The position numbers and the translations under genes are program-made. Shown here in pieces: positions 17,286-25,767 of a DNA stretch of 64,000 bases (positions are counted from its first letter, which is position 1; each line of letters starts with the position of its first letter). Below the pieces are notes generated by a model. It did not search any database. It had not been told where the DNA came from and saw only the letters and a list, made by a program, of their open reading frames with translations. Where the stretch lies: positions 1 through 64,000 of the forward strand of contig DATAJO010000016.1 of assembly GCA_036262075.1 (NCBI GenBank), written 5' to 3'. Source of the stretch: JACDBZ01 sp036262075. GTDB lineage: Bacteria; Chloroflexota; Limnocylindria; QHBO01.

Positions 17286-17354
17286 GAACACGGGCGTGAC
17301 GGGCGGTACTTCCGGGGGATCGTCGCGCTGCGCCGACGGGCGTTCACTGGGCCC

Positions 17355-17558
17355 ATGCATCGCCTGATCCGGACCGTTCTGTGGGCCTACTTCGGCTGGT
17401 ACCTCGCCAGCTTCCTGCTCGCCCTCGCCGCCGCGCCCGCGGAACCGGCCGTCCTCGGCGGTATCGCCATGGCGGTCATCGCCTCGGTCGACCTGCGCGG
17501 GGGTCGGCGGCAGCCGGCTGGGCCGCCGGGCCCCGCTATCGCATCAGCTGAACGGTAA
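17355..17558 (+). CDS. Possible small membrane protein
   Basis: 67 residues with two hydrophobic helices (about 6-27 and 31-45) and a short basic tail. It follows the LOG-like gene by 69 nt with no clear ribosome binding site. Its last 23 nt overlap the end of the convergent TadG-like gene. It could be a real small membrane protein or a chance frame; I lean slightly to real because the helices are well formed. Confidence 0.4.
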   Translation: MHRLIRTVLWAYFGWYLASFLLALAAAPAEPAVLGGIAMAVIASVDLRGGRRQPAGPPGPAIASAER

Positions 17559-18657
17559 AGCGCTGCGTCACCGACGGATCGCTCGGATCCGGCGGGATGT
17601 ACTGCCCGACTGTCCCGGTCCCCGACGTGTCCACGAAGCGTCCGTGGAAGCAGCTCGTGGCACCGTTGCCGGTGTCGCACTCGGCCGCATGGTTGCCCTT
17701 GACGTAGACGCCGGTGAGGAAGAACGACGCGTAGGTCGGGAAGTGGTACCAACTGTTCTGACCCGAAGGCTCCTCGCCCTCGGGGCACGGGTTGTTGGCC
17801 AGCGGGTCGATCCGGCAGATGTCGTCGAAGAGCGGCACCAGGATCACCTGGTTCAGCCAGTTCTCGAGGCAGTCCTGCACGTCGGTTGAGTTCGTGTTCC
17901 CCGTCTGGGTGACGTAGAACCAGTCCGGGAGCAGCACCTCGGTGTCGGGGTTGCAGATCTCCCCCGCCAGCTCAGACGAGCCGCCCCCAGTGGGAGTCCA
18001 GTCGATCCACCCTACGCCGCCCGGGAAGTTGCCGCACAGGGGAAGCACGATGTCGACGTCGACATCCCACGGCAGCTCGGTCGGAATGGCCTTGTTCTGG
18101 CCGTCGCAGGTCACCTGCGTGTTCGGGAACGTGATCGGCAGGAAGACGCACCCCTGGCCGAGGAGACATGGATCGGTGTTCGGGCCTGCCACGGCGGCGG
18201 CGTCGGTGGTCACGTCGAGGCTGTTGACTCCCACCACCTTCGCGAGCAGCGTTTCGTGTGAGCGTGACGCGACCACGTAGACGCCCTGTGCGCTGGTCGG
18301 GATCGGTCCGCCCGAGCCGACCTCGACGCCGATCGTTGTCTGACCGAGGAAGTCGGTGTACTCGGCGGACTCGAGGTCCACGTCGACCTGGGTGGCCATC
18401 GCATCGACCGCGGCCTTCACGTCGGCATCGGTCAGGGTGGATGACGCTCCGGCCGACATGTGCTCCAGCAGGACCACCGCGCCGGCATGCGCGACCGCAT
18501 CGGTCCCGTTCTGCGACGCGCGGTTATCGGCCCACTGGAGTCCGACGTCGACGACGACGCCGACCATGCCGACCAGGGCCACCATGGCGATGGCCACGAT
18601 CACCAGGGTCTGGCCCCTCTCACGTCCAGGTCGCGGGGAGAGCATCGATTCCCTCAT
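17536..18657 (-). CDS. TadG-like pilus/secretion protein
   Basis: About 373 residues. The N-terminus is RERGQTLVIVAIAMVALVGMVGVVVDVG, the Tad-pilus TadG-like hydrophobic segment after a short basic stretch, followed by WADNRASQNGTDAVAHAGA. The rest is an extracellular region with about 14 Cys, rich in Asp/Gly/Pro, probably disulfide-bonded. The ATG at 18657 overlaps the TadE stop (ATGA); an ATG 12 nt further in has a GAGGGA before it and is an alternative. Third gene of a Tad pseudopilin operon. Confidence 0.8.
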   Translation of the reverse strand: MRESMLSPRPGRERGQTLVIVAIAMVALVGMVGVVVDVGLQWADNRASQNGTDAVAHAGAVVLLEHMSAGASSTLTDADVKAAVDAMATQVDVDLESAEYTDFLGQTTIGVEVGSGGPIPTSAQGVYVVASRSHETLLAKVVGVNSLDVTTDAAAVAGPNTDPCLLGQGCVFLPITFPNTQVTCDGQNKAIPTELPWDVDVDIVLPLCGNFPGGVGWIDWTPTGGGSSELAGEICNPDTEVLLPDWFYVTQTGNTNSTDVQDCLENWLNQVILVPLFDDICRIDPLANNPCPEGEEPSGQNSWYHFPTYASFFLTGVYVKGNHAAECDTGNGATSCFHGRFVDTSGTGTVGQYIPPDPSDPSVTQRFTVQLMR

Positions 18658-19088
18658 GGCGCCGAGGTGTAGATGCGTTCGATCGGCAGGCGCGTTTCCG
18701 AGCGAACGGTGATGGGACCGACGATGAAGCCGATGACCGGCGTCGCCGCCGTGTACTGATACGACACCGACACCGACACCTCGCACGTCTGGAGCAGGCA
18801 GGGATCGTCGTCGTTCGCGTTCGCGTCGAACTCGATGTCGGCGGGCGTGAGGCCGAGGCCAAAGCCCTCCTCGATTGCCTGTTGCTCGACGGCGGCCGGA
18901 TTCTGGTCGACGACGGCGACTCGCGCGGCCGAGCGCGCCGCGTTCGAGACGGAGTTGTAGGCCGCCACGGCCCGACCAAGGTCGAGGATGCCGAGGAGCA
19001 GCAGGAGGAGGATCGGCAGGATTGCAGCGAGCTCGACCAGGCTCTGGCCGCGCTCGGGGGATCGTCGGTCAAGTCGGAATCGGCTCAT
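18654..19088 (-). CDS. TadE-like pseudopilin
   Basis: 144 residues. A basic start leads into ERGQSLVELAAILPILLLLLLGILDLGRAVAAYNSVSNAARSAARVAVV, the classic TadE signature: Glu five residues into the hydrophobic segment, then a helix that contacts the pilus. The C-terminal half carries two Cys and ends at the overlap with the TadG-like gene. It follows the PASTA-bearing TadE gene with a 2-nt gap. TadE/F proteins prime or cap the Flp/Tad pilus; assembly genes (TadA, B, C) are not in this window. Confidence 0.88.
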   Translation of the reverse strand: MSRFRLDRRSPERGQSLVELAAILPILLLLLLGILDLGRAVAAYNSVSNAARSAARVAVVDQNPAAVEQQAIEEGFGLGLTPADIEFDANANDDDPCLLQTCEVSVSVSYQYTAATPVIGFIVGPITVRSETRLPIERIYTSAP

Positions 19089-19090
19089 GG

Positions 19091-20251
19091 CTAGTTCGAC
19101 ACCTGGATCGGCGTGTCGCACGGCACCCACGTGAAGCCGACCAGGGATTGCCGCTTGATCTTGAAGTTGCCGTTGATCGGGTCGAACGTCCCGGAGAACC
19201 CGGCAATCGACCATTCCGTGTTCGCCACATTGCGCTGCTTGTCGATCAGGTGTGGCACCTGACACGGCGCTTCCGGGGGCGTAGGCCACGCCGCGCCGAG
19301 CGAGACGTCCATATCGATCGGCGGCTCCGACGCGGGGTCGAGGCAGGTCACCCCCGGCTCGACGATCACAGGGCTGCCGTCCTGGAGAGCCTCCTGGGCC
19401 AGCACGCGGGCGAGCGGATTGTCGTCCGGTGGCTCGGGAAGGAACGTGCCCGTATCGAAGTCGGTTGCGTCCCATGCGGACCGTGCCTGGAGGACCGTCA
19501 TGCCGACGAGGTTCGGAACCACCTCGCATCCGGGCGGCTCCGTGGCGGGCGGCGCGGTCGTGACGCTGACCTCGGCCGAGAAGATCTCCTGTGGGGCATC
19601 GCACCCAGGGTCGTCGGGCGTGACCGTCATCGTCGCCACCGTGCTTGTATCCATCCCCGTCGCGGGCAGGAAGTCTCCGACGAAGCCCGCGGACGCCCAC
19701 GCGTTGCGCGCGCCGGCGACCGACAGGCCGATGAGGTTCGGCGCGGTGCGGCACTGCTCGGGCTGGGGCGGCGTCGCCCCACTGCCTCCGGGTCCGCACC
19801 CGATGCAGCCAGTTCGTACCGGGAACGTCGCTGTGGCCCGCATCTCCATCGGTCCGCCGAAGAGTTGGGTGGCAAGAGGCGTGACGAGGGAGAACTGGCA
19901 TGAGAGCTCGACGTGCGCGTAGTCGCCGATCTCCGCCTTCGTGATGGGGGTGCCCGCTCGAAGATACGTGAGCTCCGGCGCGTCGAGCGGGTCGCAGTTC
20001 ATGACGCCGACTTCGTCGGCAACGATGACGGGGACGTCCGTCGCGGACAGCGAGGGGTCGAGCGAGGCGGCGTTGGCAGCGACGCGGGCGGCCTGGTGGA
20101 GCGAAACGTAGCTGAAGAAGAGGCGGCCGAAGTCGATTGCGCCGAGGAGCAGGATGAGGATCAGGGGCGTGAGGAGCGCTGTCTCGACGAGCGCCTGGCC
20201 GTGGTGGCCGGTCGCGTCCCGGTGGTGATGGCGTCGGGTGGGGATCGACAT
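19091..20251 (-). CDS. TadE-like pseudopilin fused to PASTA-like repeats
   Basis: 386 residues. Residues 18-60 are a TadE segment (HGQALVETALLTPLILILLLGAIDFGRLFFSYVSLHQAAR). After an extracellular domain to about 147 come three PASTA-like modules: CRTAPNLIGLSVAGARNAWASAGF (about 167-232), CEVVPNLVGMTVLQARSAW (about 242-320) and a divergent CQVPHLIDKQRNVANTEWSIAGF (330-386). The PNLxGxxxxxArxxWxxAGF pattern is the PASTA core, usually found on penicillin-binding proteins and Ser/Thr kinases, where it binds cell-wall fragments. Cys residues flank each module. First gene of the operon; no strong ribosome binding site precedes the ATG. Confidence 0.82.
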   Translation of the reverse strand: MSIPTRRHHHRDATGHHGQALVETALLTPLILILLLGAIDFGRLFFSYVSLHQAARVAANAASLDPSLSATDVPVIVADEVGVMNCDPLDAPELTYLRAGTPITKAEIGDYAHVELSCQFSLVTPLATQLFGGPMEMRATATFPVRTGCIGCGPGGSGATPPQPEQCRTAPNLIGLSVAGARNAWASAGFVGDFLPATGMDTSTVATMTVTPDDPGCDAPQEIFSAEVSVTTAPPATEPPGCEVVPNLVGMTVLQARSAWDATDFDTGTFLPEPPDDNPLARVLAQEALQDGSPVIVEPGVTCLDPASEPPIDMDVSLGAAWPTPPEAPCQVPHLIDKQRNVANTEWSIAGFSGTFDPINGNFKIKRQSLVGFTWVPCDTPIQVSN

Positions 20252-20346
20252 GGTCGGGCTTCAACCAGGTCGGGGCGCTCAATCGGCGGGCAGCGGAGCG
20301 GAGAACCCCTCGGAACCTGCTTCGATACGTCTCCTCGTGTCGGGCC

Positions 20347-20360
20347 GGTACCGTAGTACC
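20347..20360. promoter_or_regulatory. Small palindrome upstream of the Tad operon
   Basis: GGTAC, 4 nt, GTACC, about 95 bp upstream of the first Tad-type gene in the divergent region. Possible protein-binding site; no other support. Confidence 0.3.
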
Positions 20361-20417
20361 AATGGCACCCCGTGACCATCGGTTCAGGGCCGATCGGTGA
20401 CCCCTCGCACCGGTGTT

Positions 20418-20449
20418 CCGGACCGATTTGGCGGTCCGGGGCGGTCCGG
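20418..20449. other. Stem-loop cluster in the divergent Tad/NUDIX region
   Basis: CCGGACCG pairs perfectly with CGGTCCGG at 20432-20439 (6-nt loop) or with a second CGGTCCGG at 20442-20449, so two exclusive hairpins are possible. The 274-bp gap (20252-20525) holds no gene. As the flanking genes diverge, a terminator role is unlikely and an operator or RNA switch is more plausible. Confidence 0.45.
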
Positions 20450-20513
20450 TTCGGAACGGTGAGAACGCGATCCTAGGCGCGCCACCTTGCGATCCCGCTG
20501 ACAAGCCGCCCGC

Positions 20514-20519
20514 TAGCAT
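20514..20519 (+). promoter_or_regulatory. -10 element of the NUDIX gene (leaderless type)
   Basis: TAGCAT, 6 nt before the GTG start. Transcription would begin on or next to the start codon. Confidence 0.5.
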
Positions 20520-20525
20520 CGGCGG

Positions 20526-21140
20526 GTGACCGAACGCGTCCTCGTCCTGCCCCGCGCCTCCGTCCCCGGTGGCTGTGACTTCCGCGGCGTCCGCGCGGCC
20601 GATGACGAGGCCCTCACCGAGCTGCGTCGGGCCGTCGAGGAGCACGGCCGCTACCTGGATCGGCCGCTGGCCGAGGAGGACCCGGCCCACAAGCAGCTCA
20701 TCCCGTACGTCGTCGTGCGCGACGGCGAGCGCGTCTTCCTCATGCAGCGCACCGATGCGGGCGGCGACGCCCGGCTCCACGGCAAGGCCAGCATCGGCGT
20801 CGGCGGCCATCTCAACCCGGTCGACGAGGGCGAGGACCACCTCATGGCCGGCCTGCGGCGCGAATGGGCGGAGGAGCTCGAGGCCGACTGGGAGCCCGAG
20901 TTCCGGCTCGTCGGCCTCCTGAACGACGACACGAACCCGGTCGGCGCGGTCCACCTCGGGGTCGTGTTCGAGGTCGAGGCCGGCGGCCGCCCGGTCGACG
21001 TTCGCGAGCGGGACAAGCTCAGCGGATCGTTCGTCGGAGCCGATGCGCTGCGCGCCGCCTGGGACCGGCTCGAGACGTGGTCGCAGCTCGTCGCCGATGC
21101 GCTCGGCCTCGCCCCGGCCGAGCGCCCCGCGGGAGGCTAG
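20526..21140 (+). CDS. NUDIX hydrolase
   Basis: 204 residues. The Nudix box is within GGHLNPVDEGEDHLMAGLRREWAEEL (about residues 98-123), carrying the G-x5-E-x7-RE-x2-EE spacing that binds Mg and cleaves nucleoside diphosphates linked to another group. The preceding HKQLIPYVVVRDGERVFLMQR and following VGLLNDDTNPVGAVHLGVVFEVEA are typical of the phosphoesterase-like subgroup. Substrate unknown. The start is GTG 6 nt after a -10-like TAGCAT. Monocistronic or followed by nfeD, which has its own -10. Confidence 0.88.
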   Translation: MTERVLVLPRASVPGGCDFRGVRAADDEALTELRRAVEEHGRYLDRPLAEEDPAHKQLIPYVVVRDGERVFLMQRTDAGGDARLHGKASIGVGGHLNPVDEGEDHLMAGLRREWAEELEADWEPEFRLVGLLNDDTNPVGAVHLGVVFEVEAGGRPVDVRERDKLSGSFVGADALRAAWDRLETWSQLVADALGLAPAERPAGG

Positions 21141-21153
21141 CCGGGCCGGCTTC

Positions 21154-21159
21154 TATACT
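21154..21159 (+). promoter_or_regulatory. -10 element of nfeD
   Basis: TATACT, 7 nt before the ATG at 21167. The gap also contains GGAG, so both leaderless and short-leader starts are possible. Confidence 0.5.
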
Positions 21160-21166
21160 CCGGAGC

Positions 21167-22525
21167 ATGGCACGGCGCGCACTTGCTGCCCTCGCGCTCG
21201 CAGCCGGGCTGCTCGGGCTCGGTGGCTCCGTTGCGGCCGACAGCCACTCCATCGCCCGCTTCGAGCTGACCGGCGTCATCGACCAGGTCAACGCCTCGTT
21301 CGTCGAGGAGGCCCTGCGGGTCGCGGCCGACGACGGGGCCAGCGCCGCGCTCATCGTGGTCGACTCGCCGGGCGGCGAGCTGACGAGCATGGACCGCATC
21401 ATCCAGGCCATCCTCGGCAGCGAGATCCCGGTCATCGCCTGGGTCGCGCCCGAGGGCGCGCGGGCCGGATCGGCCGCGACGTTCGTCGTCCTCGCCGCCG
21501 ACGTGGCGGCCATGGCGCCGAACACGAACATCGGCGCCGCATCGGTCGTGGGTGGCGGGGGAGAGGAGCTGCCGGAGACCCTGGCCGCGAAGGTCACGAA
21601 CGACGCGGTCGCCCGCATCCGGGCGCTGGCCGAGGCGCACAACCGCAACGCCGACTGGGCGGAGGACGCGGTCCGCGAGGCGGCCAGCGTGAACGCGAGC
21701 GAGGCGGTCGCCATGGAGCCGCCGGTCGTCGACTTCATCGCCTCGGACCTCGACGAGCTGCTCGAGGCGATCGACACCGGGGAGCGGGCGGACGGCCATC
21801 CGCTCCTGTTCGAGGGTGAGCCGATCCCGCCGCTCGCCGGCGCCACGGTCCGCGATCTCGAGATGAATTTCGGGCAGGCCTTCCTCCACCTGCTGAGCGA
21901 CCCGAATATCGCGTTCCTGCTGTTCACCATCGGCTTCTACGGCATCCTTGCCGAGCTGTTCCACCCGAACTTCTTCTCCGGCATCCTCGGCGCGATCGCG
22001 ATCCTCGTGGCGCTCATCGGCTCGAACGCGCTGCCGCTCAACGTCGGCGGGCTGCTGCTCATCCTCGTCGGCGTGGGGCTGCTCGGGCTCGAGGCGCTCG
22101 TCACGTCGTACGGCCTGCTGACCGTGGGCGGCATCGTCTCGCTCGTGCTCGGCGCGTTCGCGCTGTGGACCGGCGTGCAGCCCGGGGAGCTCGAGGTGGA
22201 CGTCAGCGTCAGCCCGTGGGTCATCGCCATCGTCGTGGCCGTCGGCGTGCTCTACGCCTGGGTCCTCGTGCGGGCCCTGCTCCAGATGCGGCGCGCCGGC
22301 GGGGTCGCCAACCCGCCGGTCACGGCCCTCGTCGGCGCCGGCGGCACGGCCCAGACGGTGATCGGTCCGACGGGGATCGCCTATGCTGGCGGCGAGAGCT
22401 GGTCGGCACGAAGCCGATCGGGTCCGATCGGGCCGGGAACGCCCGTGCGGGTGGTCGGCGTCGAGGGCCTCGAGCTCATCGTCGAGCCGGCGACCGGCAA
22501 CGAGACGTCGAAGACGGAGGACTGA
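21167..22525 (+). CDS. nfeD: NfeD-family membrane serine protease (ClpP class)
   Basis: 452 residues. A signal peptide (about 1-25) is followed by a ClpP-like protease domain: VIDQVNASFVEEAL, IVVDSPGGELTSMDRI, the nucleophile Ser in GARAGSAATFV and ANTNIGAASVVGG-like oxyanion region. Four or five membrane helices (about 240-385) and a C-terminal OB-fold NfeD domain (GAGGTAQTVIGPTGIAYAGGESW) complete the long-form architecture. It is directly followed by a slipin gene. NfeD-long/SPFH pairs are a classic conserved partnership in which the protease acts on the stomatin C-terminus. Confidence 0.93.
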   Translation: MARRALAALALAAGLLGLGGSVAADSHSIARFELTGVIDQVNASFVEEALRVAADDGASAALIVVDSPGGELTSMDRIIQAILGSEIPVIAWVAPEGARAGSAATFVVLAADVAAMAPNTNIGAASVVGGGGEELPETLAAKVTNDAVARIRALAEAHNRNADWAEDAVREAASVNASEAVAMEPPVVDFIASDLDELLEAIDTGERADGHPLLFEGEPIPPLAGATVRDLEMNFGQAFLHLLSDPNIAFLLFTIGFYGILAELFHPNFFSGILGAIAILVALIGSNALPLNVGGLLLILVGVGLLGLEALVTSYGLLTVGGIVSLVLGAFALWTGVQPGELEVDVSVSPWVIAIVVAVGVLYAWVLVRALLQMRRAGGVANPPVTALVGAGGTAQTVIGPTGIAYAGGESWSARSRSGPIGPGTPVRVVGVEGLELIVEPATGNETSKTED

Positions 22526-22532
22526 GCGTCAA

Positions 22533-23456
22533 ATGGGCGACATGGGCGGCTGGGTGATCATCGGCATCGTCCTCCTCGTGGCGCTGTTCCTCGTGTTCAG
22601 CGTCGTCCACATCGTGCGCGAGTACGAGCGCCTCGTCGTGTTCTTCTTCGGGCGGCTGCAGGGATCGCGCGGTCCCGGCATCGTGCTGCTCATCCCGTTC
22701 GTCCAGCAGGCCGTGAAGGTCGACCTGCGCGAGCGCTTCCTCGAGGTGCCGCAGCAGACCTGCATCACGAAGGACAACGCGCCGATCAACATCGACTTCC
22801 TCGTCTACTCGAAGGTCTTCCAGCCCGACGTGACCGTCACGGCCGTCACCGACTTCACCGGCGCGTCGCAGGCGCTGGCGGCGACGACGCTGCGCGCCGT
22901 CATCGGCGACATCCCGCTCGACGACGTGCTGGCCAAGCGCGAGGAGATCAACCACATCCTGCGCGCCAAGCTGGACGAGGTCACCGAGCGCTGGGGCGTG
23001 AAGATCACCTCGGTCGAGATTCGCGAGATCGTGCCGCCGCGCGACATCCAGGAGGCGATGAACCGCCAGATGAGCGCCGAGCGGAACCGGCGCGCGGTCA
23101 TCACCGAGTCCGAGGGCACCCGGCAGGCGACGATCAACGTGGCCGAGGGCGACAAGCAGTCGAACATCCTCCGCGCCGAGGGCGAGCGGCAGTCCCAGAT
23201 CCTCCGCGCCGAGGGCTACGCCAACGCCCTGCAGACGATCTTCAACGCCGCCCGCGGCATCGACGACAAGACGATGGCGCTCCAGTACCTCGACGCCCTC
23301 AAGGCGCTGGCCGATGGCGAGAGCACGAAGTGGATCGTGCCCATGGAGCTCTCCGAGCTCACGCGGCCGATCAGCGGCGCCATGCGCCAGGTCGGCGGCG
23401 ACGGTGGCTCGAGCGGCGCGCCGCCCGCGGCAGGGGAGCGACCCGCCACCGGATGA
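22533..23456 (+). CDS. Slipin/stomatin (SPFH domain) protein
   Basis: 307 residues. An N-terminal membrane helix (about 7-28) leads into the SPFH/band 7 domain (HIVREYERLVVFFFGRLQGSRGPGIVLLIPF to VEIREIVPPRDIQEAMNRQMSAERNRRA) and a coiled coil with repeated ILRAEGERQSQ. Slipins form large oligomers at membrane microdomains. The gene is 7 nt after nfeD with GGAGG upstream, and its stop overlaps the next start. The pair is the usual NfeD-slipin unit. Confidence 0.93.
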   Translation: MGDMGGWVIIGIVLLVALFLVFSVVHIVREYERLVVFFFGRLQGSRGPGIVLLIPFVQQAVKVDLRERFLEVPQQTCITKDNAPINIDFLVYSKVFQPDVTVTAVTDFTGASQALAATTLRAVIGDIPLDDVLAKREEINHILRAKLDEVTERWGVKITSVEIREIVPPRDIQEAMNRQMSAERNRRAVITESEGTRQATINVAEGDKQSNILRAEGERQSQILRAEGYANALQTIFNAARGIDDKTMALQYLDALKALADGESTKWIVPMELSELTRPISGAMRQVGGDGGSSGAPPAAGERPATG

Positions 23457-24349
23457 CCGCGGCCGTCCTGCGCATCCTCGGACGGGTCGTTGGCCTCGTC
23501 ACCGGCGTCTACCTGGCCTTCGTCGCTGCCCGCGGCTCCCGGCTGCTCGTCCGACCCGAGGTCCGTCCCTTCGCGCCCGAATGGGCCGGAGCGCCGGCCT
23601 CGCCGGCCGACCTCGGCCTCGCCTACGAGGACGTCCGCTTCACGACCGATGACGGCGTGACCCTCGCCGGCTGGCTCGTCCCCGCCGGCCGCGAGACCCG
23701 CACGGCGGTCATCGTGCTCCACGGCTACGGCGGCCACCGCCTGCCGGAGCTCGCCGCGTTCGTGCCGTGGCTGGCCGAGCAGCACCACGTCCTCCAGTTC
23801 GACTTCCGCGGCCACGGGCGCTCCGACCCGAGCCTCGTCACGCTCGGCACCACCGAGCGCCGCGACGTGGCGGCCGCGGTCCGCTTCCTCGAGTCGCGCG
23901 GCTTCGGGCCGATCGGCCTGTTCGGCATCAGCATGGGCGCCGCCACGGCCATCGTTGCCGCGCCCGAGCTGCCGGTGGCGGCGGTGGTGGCCGATGCGCC
24001 GTTCGCCGAGGTCCACCACCCGGTGGCGAACCGGATGCGGCAGGTCGGCTACCCGCTGGCGGAGATCGGTGCGCGGCTCATCGTGTGGGTCGCCGCGCTC
24101 CGCTCACGCACGCGCCTGCGCGACCCGATCGGGAGCGTGGCGCGCCTCGCGCCGCGCCCGCTGCTGCTCATCGCGCCGCGGGAGGATCGGCTCATCAGCT
24201 GGCGCCAGTCGGTGCGGCTGTTCGAGGCCGCGCAGGAGCCAAAGGAGCTCATGGTCGTCGAGGGCGCCGGTCACGCCGAGGCGTACATGGTCGCGCCGGA
24301 GGCGTATCGGGAGCGGGTCCTGGGCTTCCTCCGCCGCCATCTGGGCTGA
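23453..24349 (+). CDS. Membrane-anchored alpha/beta hydrolase
   Basis: 298 residues. An N-terminal hydrophobic helix (about 5-26) anchors an alpha/beta hydrolase. The nucleophile elbow is FGISMG, the oxyanion region VLHGYGGHR, the acid APREDRLIS and the His GAGHAEA, so the triad is complete. The family is of the BAAT/COG1073 type. It is translationally coupled to the slipin gene by ATGA and probably cotranscribed with nfeD. Substrate cannot be told; the neighbours suggest a membrane-associated ester or thioester. Confidence 0.85.
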   Translation: MTAAVLRILGRVVGLVTGVYLAFVAARGSRLLVRPEVRPFAPEWAGAPASPADLGLAYEDVRFTTDDGVTLAGWLVPAGRETRTAVIVLHGYGGHRLPELAAFVPWLAEQHHVLQFDFRGHGRSDPSLVTLGTTERRDVAAAVRFLESRGFGPIGLFGISMGAATAIVAAPELPVAAVVADAPFAEVHHPVANRMRQVGYPLAEIGARLIVWVAALRSRTRLRDPIGSVARLAPRPLLLIAPREDRLISWRQSVRLFEAAQEPKELMVVEGAGHAEAYMVAPEAYRERVLGFLRRHLG

Positions 24350-24362
24350 CGGGCAGGACCAT

Positions 24363-24398
24363 TGGTGCATTCGGGCACCAGCGCCGCGACCGTATAAT
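24363..24398 (+). promoter_or_regulatory. Promoter with overlapping dyad before the CpaE-like gene
   Basis: Consensus TATAAT at 24393-24398 is the best -10 in the window. A dyad TGGTGC-N6-GCACCA (24363-24380) covers the -35 position, where TTCGGG at 24370-24375 is 17 bp away. The dyad could be the hydrolase terminator or an operator. Confidence 0.6.
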
Positions 24399-24430
24399 CC
24401 GCGCGCATTCATCGGGCTCGGGGTTCTTGC

Positions 24431-25624
24431 ATGGCTGCCACCAAGGTCCTGGTCGTCGACGACGATCTCAATATCCAGCGCGTCCTCGTCTTCACGCTGA
24501 AGCAGGAGGGCTTCGAGGTCCACGTCGCGGCCGATGGGCAGGCCGGCGTCGAGATGGCGGCGCAGCTCGATCCGGATCTCATCCTCATGGACGTGGCGAT
24601 GCCGACCCTCGACGGGTACGCCGCCACGCAGCGGATCCGCGCCGCCGAGCAGGGCGGCCGCCGCGTCCCGATCATCATGCTCACCGCCGAGGCGGACGTG
24701 GAGCAGCGGGTCAAGGGCCTGCGCGCCGGCGCCGATGACGACATCGTCAAGCCGTTCCACCCGCTCGAGCTCATGGCGCGCATCAAGGCGCTCCTGGCGC
24801 GCTCCGGCGGCGGGCCGGCCAAGGCGGCCGCGGCCGAGCACGCCTCGCTCGGGCGATTGGTGCTGTTCTACGGCGCGAAGGGCGGCGTGGGCACGACGAC
24901 GCTCGCCATCAACACCGCCATCGCACTGCATCGGCGACACAAGCGCCGGGTCGCGCTCCTCGACGCGAACCTCCAGTTCGGCGACGAGCGCGTGTTCCTC
25001 GACCTGTCGCTCGACTCGACCTCGATCGTCAACGCCATCAGCGAGCCCGATCTCGACGCCGACCTCCTGAAGAAGCTCGTCGTCCGCCACCACACCGGGA
25101 TCGACCTCCTCCTCGCCCCGCCGAACCCCGAGCAGGCCGATATCGTCGTCGAGCGCCAGCGCGCGCACCCCGAGTCGATGACGAACGTCCTCAACCTGCT
25201 GCGACGGGCGTACGACTACACGCTCGTCGACATGGCGAAGACGATCGACGACTTCAACCTCCAGCTCTTCGACGAGGCCGATCTCATCGAGGTCGTCATG
25301 ACCGCCGACCTGTCGTGCCTGAAGAACGTCCGCCTCGTGCTCGAGACGATGGACTCGCTCGGCTACGAGCGCGGCAAGGCGCAGCTCGTCCTGAATCGGT
25401 CGAACGCGTACACCGGCATCAACGTCGACAACGCCGAGTCGGCCCTCGGCCGCAAGATCGACCACCAGATCATCAACGAGTACCGCGGCGCGATCAGCGC
25501 GCTGAACTCGGGCGAGCCGTTCATGTCGTCGCGGCCCGACGGCCCGCTGGGCCAGAACGTCGCGCGCTTCGCCTCCGAGCTCGACGCCCTCCTCGCCGCG
25601 GAGCCGGTCGCCGTCGAGCGCTGA
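24431..25624 (+). CDS. CpaE/TadZ-like protein: receiver domain plus ParA-type ATPase
   Basis: 397 residues. Residues 1-122 are a response-regulator receiver domain: acidic pocket VVDDD, phospho-acceptor Asp in ILMDVAMP, Thr in LTAEADV and Lys in DIVKPFHP. A short linker leads to a MinD/ParA-type ATPase (about 140-385) with a deviant Walker A GAKGGVGTTTLAIN and VALLDANLQFGD. This combination is typical of CpaE/TadZ, which positions Tad pilus machinery at a cell pole. TadE/G-like genes lie 4 kb away on the other strand. Unlike many TadZ proteins, the receiver keeps its Asp and could be phosphorylated. Confidence 0.85.
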   Translation: MAATKVLVVDDDLNIQRVLVFTLKQEGFEVHVAADGQAGVEMAAQLDPDLILMDVAMPTLDGYAATQRIRAAEQGGRRVPIIMLTAEADVEQRVKGLRAGADDDIVKPFHPLELMARIKALLARSGGGPAKAAAAEHASLGRLVLFYGAKGGVGTTTLAINTAIALHRRHKRRVALLDANLQFGDERVFLDLSLDSTSIVNAISEPDLDADLLKKLVVRHHTGIDLLLAPPNPEQADIVVERQRAHPESMTNVLNLLRRAYDYTLVDMAKTIDDFNLQLFDEADLIEVVMTADLSCLKNVRLVLETMDSLGYERGKAQLVLNRSNAYTGINVDNAESALGRKIDHQIINEYRGAISALNSGEPFMSSRPDGPLGQNVARFASELDALLAAEPVAVER

Positions 25625-25658
25625 CGGCCGATAAGCCGCAGCTAACCGGCCGATAAGC
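25625..25658. repeat. Direct repeat CGGCCGATAAGC, two copies
   Basis: Two exact 12-bp copies at 25625-25636 and 25647-25658, 22 bp apart start to start (two helical turns), immediately after the CpaE-like gene and upstream of comM. The spacing suits a regulator binding one DNA face. Confidence 0.5.
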
Positions 25659-25748
25659 GCCGATCCGTACGCTGGCCTCGCCGGTCGCCGCTGGTAGTAG
25701 GGAGGCGAGCAGGCAGGCGACCGGCACACAGTCCTCGTGACAGCAGCG

Positions 25749-25764
25749 CCTCCCGCGGAGGAGG
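25749..25764 (+). promoter_or_regulatory. Hairpin that pairs the comM ribosome binding site
   Basis: CCTCC (25749-25753), loop CGC, then GGAGG (25757-25761), just before the ATG at 25768. The right arm is the Shine-Dalgarno itself (GGAGGAGG to 25764), so the folded form should hide it. Confidence 0.5.
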
Positions 25765-25767
25765 CCC

